Below, one piece after another: positions 23,524 to 34,774 of a stretch of DNA of 64,000 nt (position 1 is its first letter; each line of letters opens with the position of its first letter). The position numbers and the translations under genes are program-made. This DNA is from Epiperipatus broadwayi (taxonomy: Eukaryota; Onychophora; Udeonychophora; Euonychophora; Peripatidae): contig JAQFVV010012402.1 in NCBI GenBank assembly GCA_028023455.1, positions 12,136,292 through 12,200,291 on the forward strand. Direction: 5' to 3'. A model generated the notes under the pieces. The model was not told the origin of the DNA and ran no database searches. It was given only the letters and a program-made list of their open reading frames with translations.

Positions 23524-24935
23524 TTTTTATTAGCAAATGATTGTTTGTGAAGACCTCTTCCATTTATGTAGAAATCCCTATAAACAGTGATTTAGAAATT
23601 ACCTATCTTAAAAACTATGATGTCTGACAGATTGCCCATTTAAATGGTAAAATTAATTATGTGGTAAAACAAAAGACAGTAGTAATAATAAAGGTAACTA
23701 TTTCAATTTTATATTTAAAAATAGATACATAAAATATGCAAATTTTGTTAATTGTGGATTTATTAAGACCAGAACGTAGGGCAATGTTTTTAGCTAACCT
23801 GATGTAACGATTTAAAAATGGATTATTGTTCTTAATAAAACTTATTTTTCAGAAAAAGAAAGATCAATTGAGCAAATAGATTGCTGTATGTTTTTATGAA
23901 TGGGCAGATAATCAGTTGAAAAAAAAAAATTAGGTACTGTATTTATTGTGAGATTTAACTTAGTATCTTCTACTTTTGGAATTCTTCAATGTATCAATGA
24001 AAGGTTTAAATTATTTTGCACTATATTAATTTGTGTCCATTTTGTCACTGCTCATGTTCCAATGTTAAATTCAGATAATTAGATATGAAAAGCTTTTATT
24101 CTTTGTGCTAATACATTTTTTTTTCTTGAAAAATTTAATATATGATTTTAACAGAAACAATAATTATTGGTTTTCTAGTTTCACAGCATATTTGTACTGT
24201 ACTTTCTTATTCAAATAATGATTTACTGAATGTTGTTAAAGTTATGAATGCAACTTGTAAAGACTTTGTTTTAATAATTAATGTTTAAAAACCTTCTATA
24301 CTTTTTCCATCATTGATGGGAGAAAAAATATTAACATTTAGCCTGAATGTCAACACTCTTAGTTATTTTAACTATCTTGGTAACTTTTTATATAGAAAGA
24401 TTCCAGTTTATTAGTGCTACATTTGATGGTATATAAGTGAAATAAGGCATTAGAAGAATATCATTTAAGAATATTTTGTAATATTATGAAAATATGAAGC
24501 TAAGATCATAAGGCAAAGTAATTTATATAAATATAATTTTTTTTAGCTTACTATGCATGATCTTATTAACTCTATTATAGTACAGTCATATCATTGTTAT
24601 ATTACATATAACAAGTAAGTGAGAAGTAATAGATTTTCTAAAAAATTATAGGAAAGGCAGACTTCAATTTTAAATATTATATCCAAAACACTTTGGAGGA
24701 GATGCATTATTGATTACATTAGATCAAAAATAGAATACAAAGCTGTTAGTTATTCTGCAAGATTTGAAGTATTTCATAACAAAATAATTAAATCCATAAT
24801 AGAAGTAAGGCAGTGTAGAAAGATGTCAACTATAGACTAAAGAACTAGCATGCGATAAGAAATTGATATACTGTATTTTGTAATTCATAAATTAGTAACA
24901 TTTTATTCTTTACCAATTTCTCTTTTTCTTCTAAT

Positions 24936-24938
<3 letters not shown>

Positions 24939-25021
<83 letters not shown>
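24939..25021. repeat. (TA)n microsatellite
   Basis: About 80 bp of uninterrupted TA. A tract of this kind can extrude a cruciform and may be a collapse point in assembly. It lies just upstream of the PLE copy. Confidence 0.97.
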
Positions 25022-25025
<4 letters not shown>

Positions 25026-26098
25026 TGGGGTAATTTAAAAAAGTTTTTAATTTATATATATTAATTAAATATATGAGATGTTTTAATTAATCTTATTTTA
25101 AATATTTTTAATAAAATAATAAATATATATAAAAGTTCAAGATAATATATAATAAAATTTATTGTTGAATCACTAAAATTTATAAGTGATAATATTATTG
25201 CAATATATAGTGATAGATTTATGAAATGAGTAAAGGATGGTTATAGGACTATCTATGGAGTTGCACAAATTTATAATTTTACATTACCAAAATATAAAGA
25301 TATATTAAATTCTTGTGACTTTGATTGCATTAAAATTTATGCTAGATATGTGGATGATATGCTTGTTTATGGTCCTAGTGATGTTATTGAAGACTTTTTA
25401 TATAAGCTGAATAATTTAAATAATTTAAAAATGGACTATTGATTAAAAAACAAAATAGAAAAATGAAATGTTTGGACTTACAATTATATAGAGACACAAT
25501 TAGTTTAAACTGATAAAACTATTCAAGAAAGAGCATATATTCATTTTAAATCACATGTGCCAATGACGGTAAAATGACAATTTTTGAAATCTTTTTACAT
25601 CGTAATGATAAATTATGGAAGTGATAAAAATCAAAATATTGAATTTTTTACTTATGAAAATAGGATATGATAGAAACCAAATTTTAACTCATTAAATTGG
25701 TTTAATAATAATAAAAAAAATCATAATACAAAATTAGATAATAAAAAAATCTATGCTATTTGTAATTCAATCTAAATTAATTAAAAATATATTTAAATAT
25801 AGATACAATATCTCATTTTATGTTCCTCCAAATGTAAATAGATTAATTAATAATTCTAAGAATGTTATATCTAAAATGCAAAAAAGTAATATAATTTATC
25901 AGATTGTATGTAGTTGTAAAAAATCATATATCAGGGAATCAAGATGGGCTCTGGAAAAAAGGATAAAAGAATATCAATTATTATATAATCAGATATAAAA
26001 AAAAACCTGTAAATAGTCAATTAAATATGGCCTTAGTATTCTTCAACCATGAAAAATCTTGTAATTGTAAATTTACTTTGATACAAAAATATTAATGG

Positions 26099-26211
26099 TT
26101 GTCTTGCATTGGTGGTCGAGAGGGCAGAGCGACTGCCTTGCACTTGTAGGCAGTTGCCCGGGTTGCGGGTTCGCATCCCGGCCGATGCTATGACACTTAA
26201 TATATATATAT
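26099..26211 (+). mobile_element. tRNA-derived SINE, copy 3, nested in PLE-1
   Basis: This is the best-preserved copy. The A box tggtcgagagg is at 26113-26123 and the B box ggttcgcatcc at 26168-26178. It ends gccgatgctatgacac followed by (ta)n. A 10-bp TSD, atattaatgg, lies at 26089-26098 and 26212-26221. Removing the insert restores homology of the flanks to the endonuclease tail at about 43200-43300, so the SINE landed in an already fixed PLE copy. Confidence 0.92.
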
Positions 26212-26371
26212 ATATTAATGGAAGAAAGAAATCATAAAAAAAAAGGAAAATTGAAGAAGCAATATTGATAAATAAATTTAAACGTAATATAATAAATAGA
26301 CAAGCAGCAAATATGGACATATACAGCTCATGGAAAATTGCGTGATATTAAACTTCTGTATTACCTTACAG

Positions 26372-26399
26372 TTGATAAGGATTACAATGTAATCGAAAG
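26372..26399 (+). ncRNA. Degenerate hammerhead-like motif at PLE-1 3' end
   Basis: The sequence reads ttgataa, then a perfect 6-bp hairpin (gattac-aat-gtaatc), then gaaag. This has the layout CUGANGA - stem II - GAAA, with the first box mutated. PLEs are known to carry minimal hammerhead motifs in their terminal repeats. The homologous spot in the 43-kb copy is about 43406-43437 (ttgagaa...gaaag), where the hairpin is gone. No catalytic activity is expected. Confidence 0.4.
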
Positions 26400-26418
26400 T
26401 GCTACTGATTAATTAAGA

Positions 26419-26479
<61 letters not shown>
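26419..26479. repeat. (ATT)n microsatellite
   Basis: About 20 ATT units lie directly after the PLE-1 3' end. Confidence 0.95.
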
Positions 26480-26480
<1 letters not shown>

Positions 26481-26574
26481 TAATCATTAAAATTATTTGG
26501 AATTTACATATAGTATATTTATAACAGGTATTTATAGTTATATATATAAAGTAAATTTTGCTTTTATATGTTAT

Positions 26575-26795
26575 GCTTTATGAAGTGTGTAATTATTTTT
26601 TCTTTGATGTTTTTGGTTTTCCATTCTCTTTGATCCATTTTCAATGTTATGCGCCATAATTGTAATGTTCATTATGTGTTCTCTGTACAGAGTGAAGTAA
26701 AACAACTATGATTATAGTGCACAGCATTGAAAATATATTAAACTGAACAGAAAACCAAAAACATCATAGAAAGAATAATTCCACACTTCATAAGG
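26575..26795. mobile_element. Hairpin (MITE-like) inverted repeat
   Basis: Arms of ~90 bp are imperfect inverse complements. On the left are ctttatgaagtgtg, tttgatgtttttggtttt and ttttcaatg. On the right are cattgaaaa, aaaaccaaaaacatcata and cacacttcataagg. The loop is ~40 bp. No ORF is present. It is probably a non-autonomous hairpin element. Confidence 0.65.
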
Positions 26796-27089
26796 TTTAT
26801 CAACATGTGTATGCAAAATTTATTAATATAATTAATGAAGTTGAGGACAATATTATCAAAAGCCAAAAGCTAAACTAGTTAATATAACAAATTTAATCAA
26901 ATTCAGAATTAAAATACTAACCAAAATTTAAAATTTACAACCAATAGTTTCACTATCAAGACAGACTTCCTAAGTGTAAAGTAATGCAAACACAAATAAA
27001 TACTAAGCTACTATCCTATGACTTGTACTTTTATGAATTTTCATTCTTTCAGTTACACTCAATCTATTTCGAACTATATATAATTTCTT

Positions 27090-27720
27090 ACAAAAGGAGG
27101 AATAATATATAACTCTCCAGTAATGACTTTCCTCTTAATTTTCTTTTTATATTATTTAATAAATTATTTGAAGTAATAATTTCTTTATTTACAAACATTA
27201 TGATTTTTTTAAACCTTGTATGAAGATAGTTTACAAGAAATAAAATTATATTTTTTGCTTATATTAATATTTTTAAAATTATTATTATCAGTACTAAGAT
27301 TTCTATTAAACAAAATACTCTTACAATTTTTATAAAAAATATAATTTTTTTGAAACATGGTTTTTTTATTTTAGGAACTATTTTGTCATTTCTATAGCAA
27401 AAACTTCTCAAAGCAGCTCCTTTATGAATGACATGGTTGATAGTCATCAGTTCTAATAATAAGTCTTAAATCCTTACTTTTAACATAATGATTATATATC
27501 AAATAATTATTTTTTATATCTCTTATAGCTAATAAATCTAAAAAATTTAATTGAATAAAATATAACTCTTTTCATTTTAAAATATTAGAGGAATTAAAAC
27601 TATTAAATGTATTTAATAATTCTTCTAATTTATTCTTTTCTTTTAACATATCTAACAAACATAAATATATATTATCATAATAGTATTTTTACTCTCTTCC
27701 AATAATTAATACATATTTAA
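27090..27720 (-). pseudogene. Penelope-like element relic, RT C-terminal part
   Basis: The minus strand reads KYYYDNIYLCLLDML (compare RYVDDIFLI), then FIQLNFLDLLAIRDI (compare FLDLxIxR). Next is TINHVIHKGAALRSFCYRN, which fits the PLE 'SxHPxxxKxxxIxSLxxRA' segment. The 62-codon ORF at 27259-27447 holds this last part. The order and spacing support a PLE RT thumb region. Stops and frameshifts abound. No GIY-YIG domain is seen at lower coordinates. Confidence 0.55.
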
Positions 27721-27912
27721 TAAATTAAAGGTGAAACCTCTTATTCACTCATCTTTAATTTTATTAAATTTACAATTATAAATAAAATACTTAAAATCCA
27801 CCAACAACAAAAACAAATCTTTAATAAAGTTAATTTTACTTCTGGACAAAAAAATAAGAACTCAATACAGCTTAGTTATTAACAGATCGATACAATTTTA
27901 TAAAGATTACCT

Positions 27913-28517
27913 CAATATTATCACATATTCTTTTAAATTCATATAAATAAAGATACGATAAAAGACAAATAACCCCAAGATGCATTTCATGCTGAACCAG
28001 CACTTATCAATTGGTTCAGGTCACCATCTCTCATATATTTCTATTAAATGAAAAAATATTTATCTATATTAAATAATTACATTTTGAATTACAATTGTCA
28101 AATTAACTCGACCCACATCGTTGGCACCATCCATTTTAGATAAATACAGTAATGATTATTACTAATCATTTACTAAATTAGAGATTGTCTCTAGCACAGA
28201 TATAAACTTTAAAACTCAAAGTTAATATGCCTGATTTTTTAAAATTAAGCACATACACACACATGAAGTTATTCACATTTCTTTTTCCCACGTGTAATAT
28301 CTTTATAAATATATTAAATAATCTTAATATTACCACAGATTATTTTAAATTCCTATAAATAAAGATACAATAAAAGATAAATGATTCCCAAGACACATTT
28401 CATGCTGAACCAGCATTCATTAGTTGGTCCAAGTTACCATCTCTCATATATATCTATTATATGAAAAAAATATTTATCTATATTAAGTAATTACATTTTG
28501 GATTACAAGTCAAACTA
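27913..28517. repeat. Diverged direct repeats, ~190 bp, ~418 bp apart
   Basis: 27913-28106 and 28331-28517 share ataaataaagata, catttcatgctgaaccagca, ttggt, accatctctcatata and atatttatctatatta. The 220 bp between them are not repeated. They could be two halves of a tandem repeat or the ends of a small element. From 28518 to 29270 no gene is seen. Confidence 0.75.
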
Positions 28518-29280
28518 ACATTTGCCACTAGGCTTGCTCAGTGTTAGGGGATGATAATTTTAACAGTTTTCCATCTTTGGTTCATCCCCTAACAAATAAG
28601 AATAACTAGATATCCTATTCATTGATTAGTTTTGGATGGTTAAGGACTAGCTACCTTTTCTTAAAAAAACACACACCCTAATTCTGCTTCGAACATGAAA
28701 AAATTTCATTGTCTTTCCTGTTGCTATATTGAGATCTTTTTATTAGTATGTGTGTGTTCATACATATATATACTTCATGAAAAAGACTTTTTATTATACT
28801 TCAAAAGTCAACCGTCACAAATCCTCTGTCATATTCTTATCTTTTTACTACATTTTAATACTCGTGGAATCACTTATAATCATAGCATATGTTAGAGATA
28901 AGATCGGTTAAATATTTTTATCCTCTTTTTAATCATTTTTTTAGGAAAGGATTAATTTTTGAAGCTTTTATTTTACATTTAAAGTGTCTTTTTAACTCCA
29001 AGTGATGAATAATTCTATTTTTGTTTTAAAATATAAGTACACATCTTGGTTTTTTTTTTTTTAAAAAATTCTGATTTACTCCATTTAGTTTGTGTGTGTG
29101 AATTTTATAATTTTAAAAATTATAATAGATCAGTTTAAAATAAGCGCAACATGCTAAATTGTACATCTAGCTTTAATGCTAATTAAGTATTTCGTGAATT
29201 TATTTTTTTATAACTAGGAGCATACTGATTATATTAATTGAGCGTTTGAATGGCATGAAAAAAAAAAACTTGTAGCATCC

Positions 29281-29372
29281 CTTTAATATTAATGTAAACT
29301 GAATTTATAGTTGGCACTTTGTGACATGACTTTAATATTAATGCAAAGTGAATTTATAGATGGCATTCTAGT
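29281..29372. repeat. Short tandem duplication, 49-bp unit
   Basis: ctttaatattaatg...aa.tgaatttatag.tggca occurs at 29281 and 29330. It is non-coding. No gene is seen from here to 30012. Confidence 0.75.
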
Positions 29373-30022
29373 GAGCACACCATATCACATTATATCTCTT
29401 TAATTAATGGGCAAAATTTATAAGATTTATGTGCTTTTTGCATTTGTTTGATCAGCATGAGCTGTGGATTGGTGCATGATCCACAGGTTTTGTCACTCGG
29501 TCTTGTTCTACATGAGCAGATCCTATGAATTTCATTTTACGAAAATATGTGGTATTTTTCTTTCATCGTATTTGCATGCTTTATATAGCAAACAAGATTA
29601 ATGATCTGGTGAATTGGATTTTCTTTTTTAACTAAATTCTAAATCAATGAAAAGAACACAAATTCAGTATTAATAGTAAGAAATAAATTCGTGAAATATT
29701 TGATTAGCATTACATTATACATGTAATCTCTTTCACACGTAACCCAATATTTAACCTTCAGCATCTATTATAAAAAAGAATTTAAACTTGACTTTTTCCC
29801 CCTAAGTATAATAACACACACACAAAATCATTAGATTGAGGAATTAAGATAAAAAAAAGAAAAAATATAATTTAATGAAGGATTATAAATGTATCATTAA
29901 ATATTTATTCGACAAATTTGCGAACTGGCCCATAACCAACTCAGCCAACGATCCAATCACTACTGAAAGGTAAATGAAAATCTAGATATTCTTGCTAGAA
30001 GTTAAAACAAAAATAGAAAATT

Positions 30023-30115
30023 CGTCAAGAGGTGATGGCCTAGCATAGCTGCCTTCCAAGCAGTTGGCCTGGGTTTACTTCCCGGTCAACGCATTCGACA
30101 TATGAAAATATATAT
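30023..30115 (+). mobile_element. tRNA-derived SINE, copy 4
   Basis: Starts cgtcaagaggtgatggcc, a shortened head relative to the other copies. It continues gctgccttccaagcagttgg, keeps a B-box-like region (gggtttacttccc) and ends cattcgacatatg plus an AT tail. TSD atagaaaatt is at 30013-30022 and 30116-30125. Confidence 0.82.
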
Positions 30116-30579
30116 ATAGAAAATTGCTCTAAGTTTCAATGCCTGACAATTGACAAACCTAATGACTAATACCTTTTTCTTCATTCTTTCTGAGTGAGAG
30201 ATTGTGCCTTGGAGGAGGCTATTTAAAGACTTTTATTTATTTATTTATTTTGATTAAAACATTGGCTTAGAACAAAATAGAATAATAAAAAATACTTTTT
30301 AATAGATTACTTTCTAAACATTTTTACTTAATAGTCTTAGTAGGAATTTTATGTTAGCCCTTGATTTTGAAGCCCGACTTTATGAATGGTCTGTGACATT
30401 AAAGTAATTTTTTTAACGGCAATTTATGTATTTATTTTACTGTCATTAATATTCCCCAGAAACTTTTCTTTTACAGACTAAGAATGGTAGTGTGTACAGC
30501 ATAATTGGAAAATATTAAAAATATATATATTTTTTTATGTTTACAATAATTTTACTGTATTAAATACTTATATATCAAT

Positions 30580-31445
30580 TCACCACCATCTGTCGTTTCT
30601 GCCAAAAATGAGGTTCTCTTTAACTTTTCAAATATTCATAGCTAATTCCTTCATTAAGATTATCAGTTAATTTTTTTTTTTGTCTATAATATCTTCAAAC
30701 ATATATTTTATAGTTTTTCTACCTCTAAGTACATGTCAAATCCAGTTCTTCTCTCTTTTCATTATTTTCTGAAAAATATCTTCTTTATTTAGTCTTTTCT
30801 GCATTTGTATATTTCTAATTTGTCCAAATTATTCTTGAAAAATTTCAAATTGCTTATATTTCTGCTCTATGTAAATCTTCTTCCCAGGCAAAACATTTAG
30901 TAAGTTTTTTCCCCCTTAGATCCAATTTTAATAGAGAATAACTTTATGCTTATCCTTAGTCTTTTTTTTTTTTAGCCATTTTTATTATTTTAGTTTTATT
31001 AGCATTTATTTTCAATCCACATTTTCCATAAACTTTATCAATCCTTCATAAGATATTATTAAGGTTGACATCAATATCTGCAAATAGTGGGATACCATCA
31101 CCAAATCCACCAACAATTTTTATAAATTTATATTAAGTAAAATAAGTGATAAGCAACTTTCCTATTATATAATTTTTTGTCATTGTTTTTTATAAGAAGA
31201 CTATTTAACCATACAAATGTCTTAAGATTTATATATATTAATTTCTCTATAAATATATTTGCTTTCAATCTATACCTTTTTTTTTCAACATATACAATAG
31301 AATAATTGTCTTTTTAAGATCAATAAAATGGATATTAACTGCTCTATCTCTTTCTATTTATATATATCAACAATAGTTCCTCTCACTCTTTTACTTTCAT
31401 TTTTTTATCTCTGTGCCAAATTTTTTTTCAGATATAAATACATCT
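30580..31445 (-). pseudogene. Non-LTR retrotransposon (LINE), decayed RT and C-terminus
   Basis: On the minus strand the order is IERDRAVNIHFIDLKKTI (compare NREIYVCFVDLEKAFD, RT motif A), then PLFADIDVNL (compare FADDIVL, motif C), then KCGLKINANKTKIIKM. Next is the downstream tail FGQIRNIQMQKRLNKEDI and KREKNWIxHVLRGRKT. This is a typical order for LINE reverse transcriptases with a 'GHVLR' tail. Both motif A and motif C are altered and stops are frequent, so it is inactive. The endonuclease is not seen. It differs in sequence from the RTE copy next door. I do not assign a clade. Confidence 0.7.
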
Positions 31446-31450
31446 AATCT

Positions 31451-31862
31451 GTATCATTTTACTGTTTGCTATTATTGAGATATAGAATTTTAAACAGAGG
31501 GCGTTACTGGATATTTGTAATTGTATAATGGTTTGTATATTTTCTATAATTTTTTCAGTTAGTGTTAACAGTAACTTACTTTTCATTTATAGTTTGGGAG
31601 GAGTTTAAAGATTAAAATCTAATGTTTAGTTTGTCTTTAATAACTTTGTAAACTTGTTAGTTTATTAGCAAAATTTAAGATTGTTTGCTTATTTAAAATT
31701 TCATGCTCTGTGTTTGAGTAGATCTGTATTTCAATATTTAACATCGTTTAGCATACAACCGTAAAGTGGTATCATTTTACGGTTTGCTATTATTGAGATA
31801 TAGAACTTTAAACAGAGGGCGTTACTGGATATTTATAATTGTATAATGGTTTGTATATTTTA
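31451..31862. repeat. Direct repeats, ~97 bp, 316 bp apart
   Basis: Blocks at about 31453-31549 and 31769-31862 are nearly identical, sharing gtttgctattattgagatat, acagagggcgttactggata and attgtataatggtttgtata. The high identity suggests a recent local duplication, or flanking repeats of a small element. They lie ~430 bp before the RTE LINE. Confidence 0.85.
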
Positions 31863-32298
31863 TAAATATACACACATCTAATCTTGGAGGCCTTAAAAGA
31901 ACTGAGCAGGGCAAATTCCTAATGTCCACTCCATATGTTCTTGTCATTGCAGCTATAATTACTATATTCATATAGTATATGAACATGGATGGCTGTTCAC
32001 AACATGCATTAGCTAGTGTGGTGAGTTTATTGGTTCTTTACCTCTGAGTTTAAGATTAAGAAACACCCATGGTCTTTCTTCTCAATCACCTGATAAAGCA
32101 GACTGAATGTATGTGTTAATGAAAATTTTTTTCTAATAGATATATACAATCATGACAGACAAAAACAATTCATGACCCTTATTCTCAGGAGGCTGTAAAG
32201 TCAGATCAACGAAAGCAATGGTTGGTGGCCAAAGGTAGAGAGTGCTAAGAATATCCTGATTGTAAACTGAGTTTGTCATTTGATGATGACTTTTTATT

Positions 32299-33199
32299 TA
32301 GGTATGTACAACTGCAGATCATTTTCAAGTGAGGGAAAATTATAAGAACTGTCTTATATTAAATAGGACATTATTGGACTTTTGTGAAGATAGAAGGAAA
32401 GGTGAAGAGATAATTGATTTAAAAAGTGGGCATATACTCTATTACAAAGGCACAAATATTAGAAATACAAGTGGAGTAGGATTCATTATAAATAAAAAGT
32501 GTAAAAACATTGTGGAGGTTGATGATATATCAGACAGAGGGACAAGATTAGTTATTCAACTTAATAGCAGATACCAGGTTTCTGCCAACAAGTTTTTTAT
32601 AGGGATGAAATAGTAGATTTTTATATGGATATGCAAAAGGCTTTTGATCAGACTAAACAACATTTTAAAATTGTTATGAGAGACTTTAATTCTAGAATTG
32701 GTAAACAAATGAAAGACGAAAGTACTGTAGGTAAATTTGGTTATGGTAATAGAAATGAGAGAGGACATAGACTTGTGGAGTGCAGAAAAAGTTTATATTA
32801 TGAATTCTTTTTTTGAAAGAAATGTTAAAAAGAAATAGACATTGAAACATCTAAATGAAGGAAGAGACAGCAGAATTGGATTATATTTTGACTAACAGAA
32901 AATACATATTTCAAGATTATCAAGTTCTTAATAAATTCAACACTGGAAGTGATCATCGATTAGTAAGATGTAAGATACGTCAATGGAAAACTAGAAAGAC
33001 AAAAGTTATGAAGAAAACAATATTTACAGTTGATATTTTTAATCTTCAGAAACATTTTAATGAATTTAAATTAGAACTTGCTAATCAGTTTCAAGTATTA
33101 GTAGATTTTGAACATAATTCAGATTTGAATGAAATTAATAAGAAAATAACTGATACACTTTTAAAAACTGCAACAAAGATAGTTCATAGAACAAAGTAG
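32299..33199 (+). pseudogene. RTE LINE endonuclease domain remains
   Basis: The fragments are in order. YNCRSFSSEGKL and DIIGLCEDRRKGEEII carry the family's 'ATYNxRTLSS...GLxExRRKGE'. GHILYYKGTN and GVGFIINKK are the Mg-dependent endonuclease core. FKIVMRDFNSRIGK matches 'GDFNAKIG', with Gly replaced by Arg. FGYGNRNERGHRLVE follows. DYILTNRKYIF and FNTGSDHRLVRCKI form the C-terminal 'SDHR' motif with its catalytic His, at 32855-33199. Frameshifts occur near 32613 and 32815. Proteins of this type are often annotated as endonuclease-reverse transcriptase or craniofacial-development-protein-2-like. Confidence 0.9.
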
Positions 33200-34100
33200 C
33201 AATTGACCCATAAAATTTCTACTGAGACTAAAGAATTAATGAAGAAAAGAAGGAATATGAAGATATATAAAATGATGCATTAAAAAGGATTGAATATCTC
33301 AAATTTTGTAAAATGGTACGAAAAAGAGTTGATAATGATATAAAAAAATATAATTGTGAACTAACAAGGAAGGCTATTTCTATAGAAGAGAATAAAAGTC
33401 TCAAGAGTGTAAAACAACATTTTGGTATTGGTAGGAAACATATCTGCAATAAGAAAAAAGGTGGAACTATTACTACAAAGAGAGATGATATCATGAAATG
33501 GGTAGAAGAGTTCTATCAGGAATTATATAGTAATAAAGAACAAGTACCTTCTACATCTATTATATCTTCTGAATTGCCCAGAATTTTAAATGAAGAAGTT
33601 GAGACAAGCAATTAAGCATATGAAGAAAGAAAAAGTTCCAGGTAATGATGGAATTGTGATTACAGCAGGTGAAGAAATAGAAACAATTTTGGTAAAGTGA
33701 TATACCAAATGTCTAAATGATAAAGATGTGCCAAAAAAATGGAAGAATGCAGTATTAATATTAATATTTTAAAATGATGATAAAGAAGATATTAGAAATT
33801 ACAGACCTATCAGTCTTTTAGCAGTTTTATATAAATTTTTTACCAAAATAATTACAACTTGTCTACAGAGAACATTGGATTTCAACCAACCAAAAGAACA
33901 AGCTATATTTACAAGTGGTTTTAGTACAGTAGATCATATTCATATATTGAGAGAAAGTTATAATAGAAAGGATTAATGAATATAAGTTGCCATTATGCTT
34001 TGAATTTGTTGATTATGAAAAGGCATTTGGTTGTATAAGCATTTCTTCAGTGATTAAAGCATTGGTTCATCAAGATCTAGACCCAGGATATTGTCATATT
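33200..34100 (+). pseudogene. RTE LINE reverse transcriptase, N-terminal half
   Basis: Linker ORF 33313-33615 ends MKWVEEFYQELYSNKEQVP. Then come KKEKVPGNDGIVI, PKKWKNAVLI, RNYRPISLLAVLYKFFTK and FTSGFSTVDHIH. Motif A is FVDYEKAFG (canonical FVDYEKAFD). Last is VIKALVHQDLDPGYCHI, where the hammerhead array interrupts it. At least three frameshifts or stops are present, for example after 33612 and near 33965. This fits an RT palm that was already decaying. Confidence 0.88.
34088..34100. other. Target-site duplication, left copy (13 bp)
   Basis: atattgtcatatt here is repeated at 36120-36132, immediately outside the hammerhead array. In the LINE reading frame this sequence encodes part of YCHI. 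The unduplicated site is restored by removing 34101-36132. Confidence 0.9.
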
Positions 34101-34254
34101 CACATGATCACTATCTCATACTAGCACAATAATTGTTATTAAACAATTCAAAACAAAACAACACTCTCCATATAGTAGTGCCATCTTGTGCTAACAAGAG
34201 CAATCAATGGATGCCAGAAGGCTTGTGCATAAAATCCCTATCTAGTGCCTACTC

Positions 34255-34308
34255 ATCCAATATCCCCAGACTAGTTTTTGCTGTGGCTTCATCAGTGAGG
34301 CCTTGGAT
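34255..34308 (-). ncRNA. Hammerhead ribozyme, degenerate copy
   Basis: CTGATGA, ACTAGTC and the outer stem I (ATCCAA/TTGGAT) are kept. The GCCAGAAAC part is altered to a run of A (GCAAAAAC), so stem II and the invariant GAAA are lost. No activity is expected. Confidence 0.75.
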
Positions 34309-34716
34309 CTGAGAGCACTGCACCTAGATCTTAGGATCTAATCAACCCTCCAGCACCCACCTTTTTAACCTCTATTTAACTACAAAACTATGAGAATGAA
34401 ATTGAAAACACTATTAATATTTTCAATCCAAGCTCAATAGCTTATATAGTCATGTGGGTCTGAACTCAATTCAGTACCCATACATTTTGGTGTCTTTGGC
34501 TCTTTAACAACCATAGCCACCACTATCCTATTAGGCAGGATTGGTGTTAAACCACTAAACATCACATGATCACTATCTCATACTAGCACAATAATTGTTA
34601 TTAAACAATTCAAAACAAAACAACACTCTCCATATAGTAGTGCCATCTTGTGCTAACAAGAGCAATCAATGGATGCCAGAAGGCTTGTGCATAAAATCCC
34701 TATCTAGTGCCTACTC

Positions 34717-34774
34717 ATCCAATATCCCCAGACTAGTTTCTGGCTTGTGGCTTCATCAGTGAGGAGCCTTGGAT
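34717..34774 (-). ncRNA. Hammerhead ribozyme, one-base deletion in stem II
   Basis: This matches the 35.5-kb copy except that one G of the 5' side of stem II is missing (AGCCACAAGCC instead of AGGCCACAAGCC). The core CTGATGA, GAAAC and GTC cleavage triplet are intact, and stem I is complete. Confidence 0.85.

Larger units (their letters stand above)
25130..26410 (+). pseudogene. Penelope-like element (PLE-1), RT and GIY-YIG remains
   Basis: The plus strand shows the RT catalytic block FYARYVDDMLVYGPS, with YVDD at 25347-25358. Downstream is the PLE-specific segment IQERAYIHFKSHVPMTVK. At 25753-25998 is the linker LINNSKNVISKMQKSN, then a GIY-YIG endonuclease start (IIYQIVCSCKKSYIRES). The usual 'YIGET' is YIRES, so the key Gly is lost. 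Many stops and frameshifts break the reading frame. The endonuclease continues as FFNHEKSCNCKF and is interrupted by a tRNA-SINE at 26099-26211. It resumes as KKENxRSNIDK. A relic at 42.5-43.5 kb belongs to the same family. PLEs encode RT plus GIY-YIG and differ from LINEs and LTR elements. Confidence 0.85.

Noticed and set aside
24939-25021. Origin or centromere-like signal from the (TA)n tract
   Set aside because: A plain microsatellite is sufficient, and nothing else supports the idea.
26099-26211. Functional tRNA gene
   Set aside because: Arms do not pair as a proper acceptor stem, the unit is flanked by a TSD, and it recurs as dispersed copies. It is a SINE.
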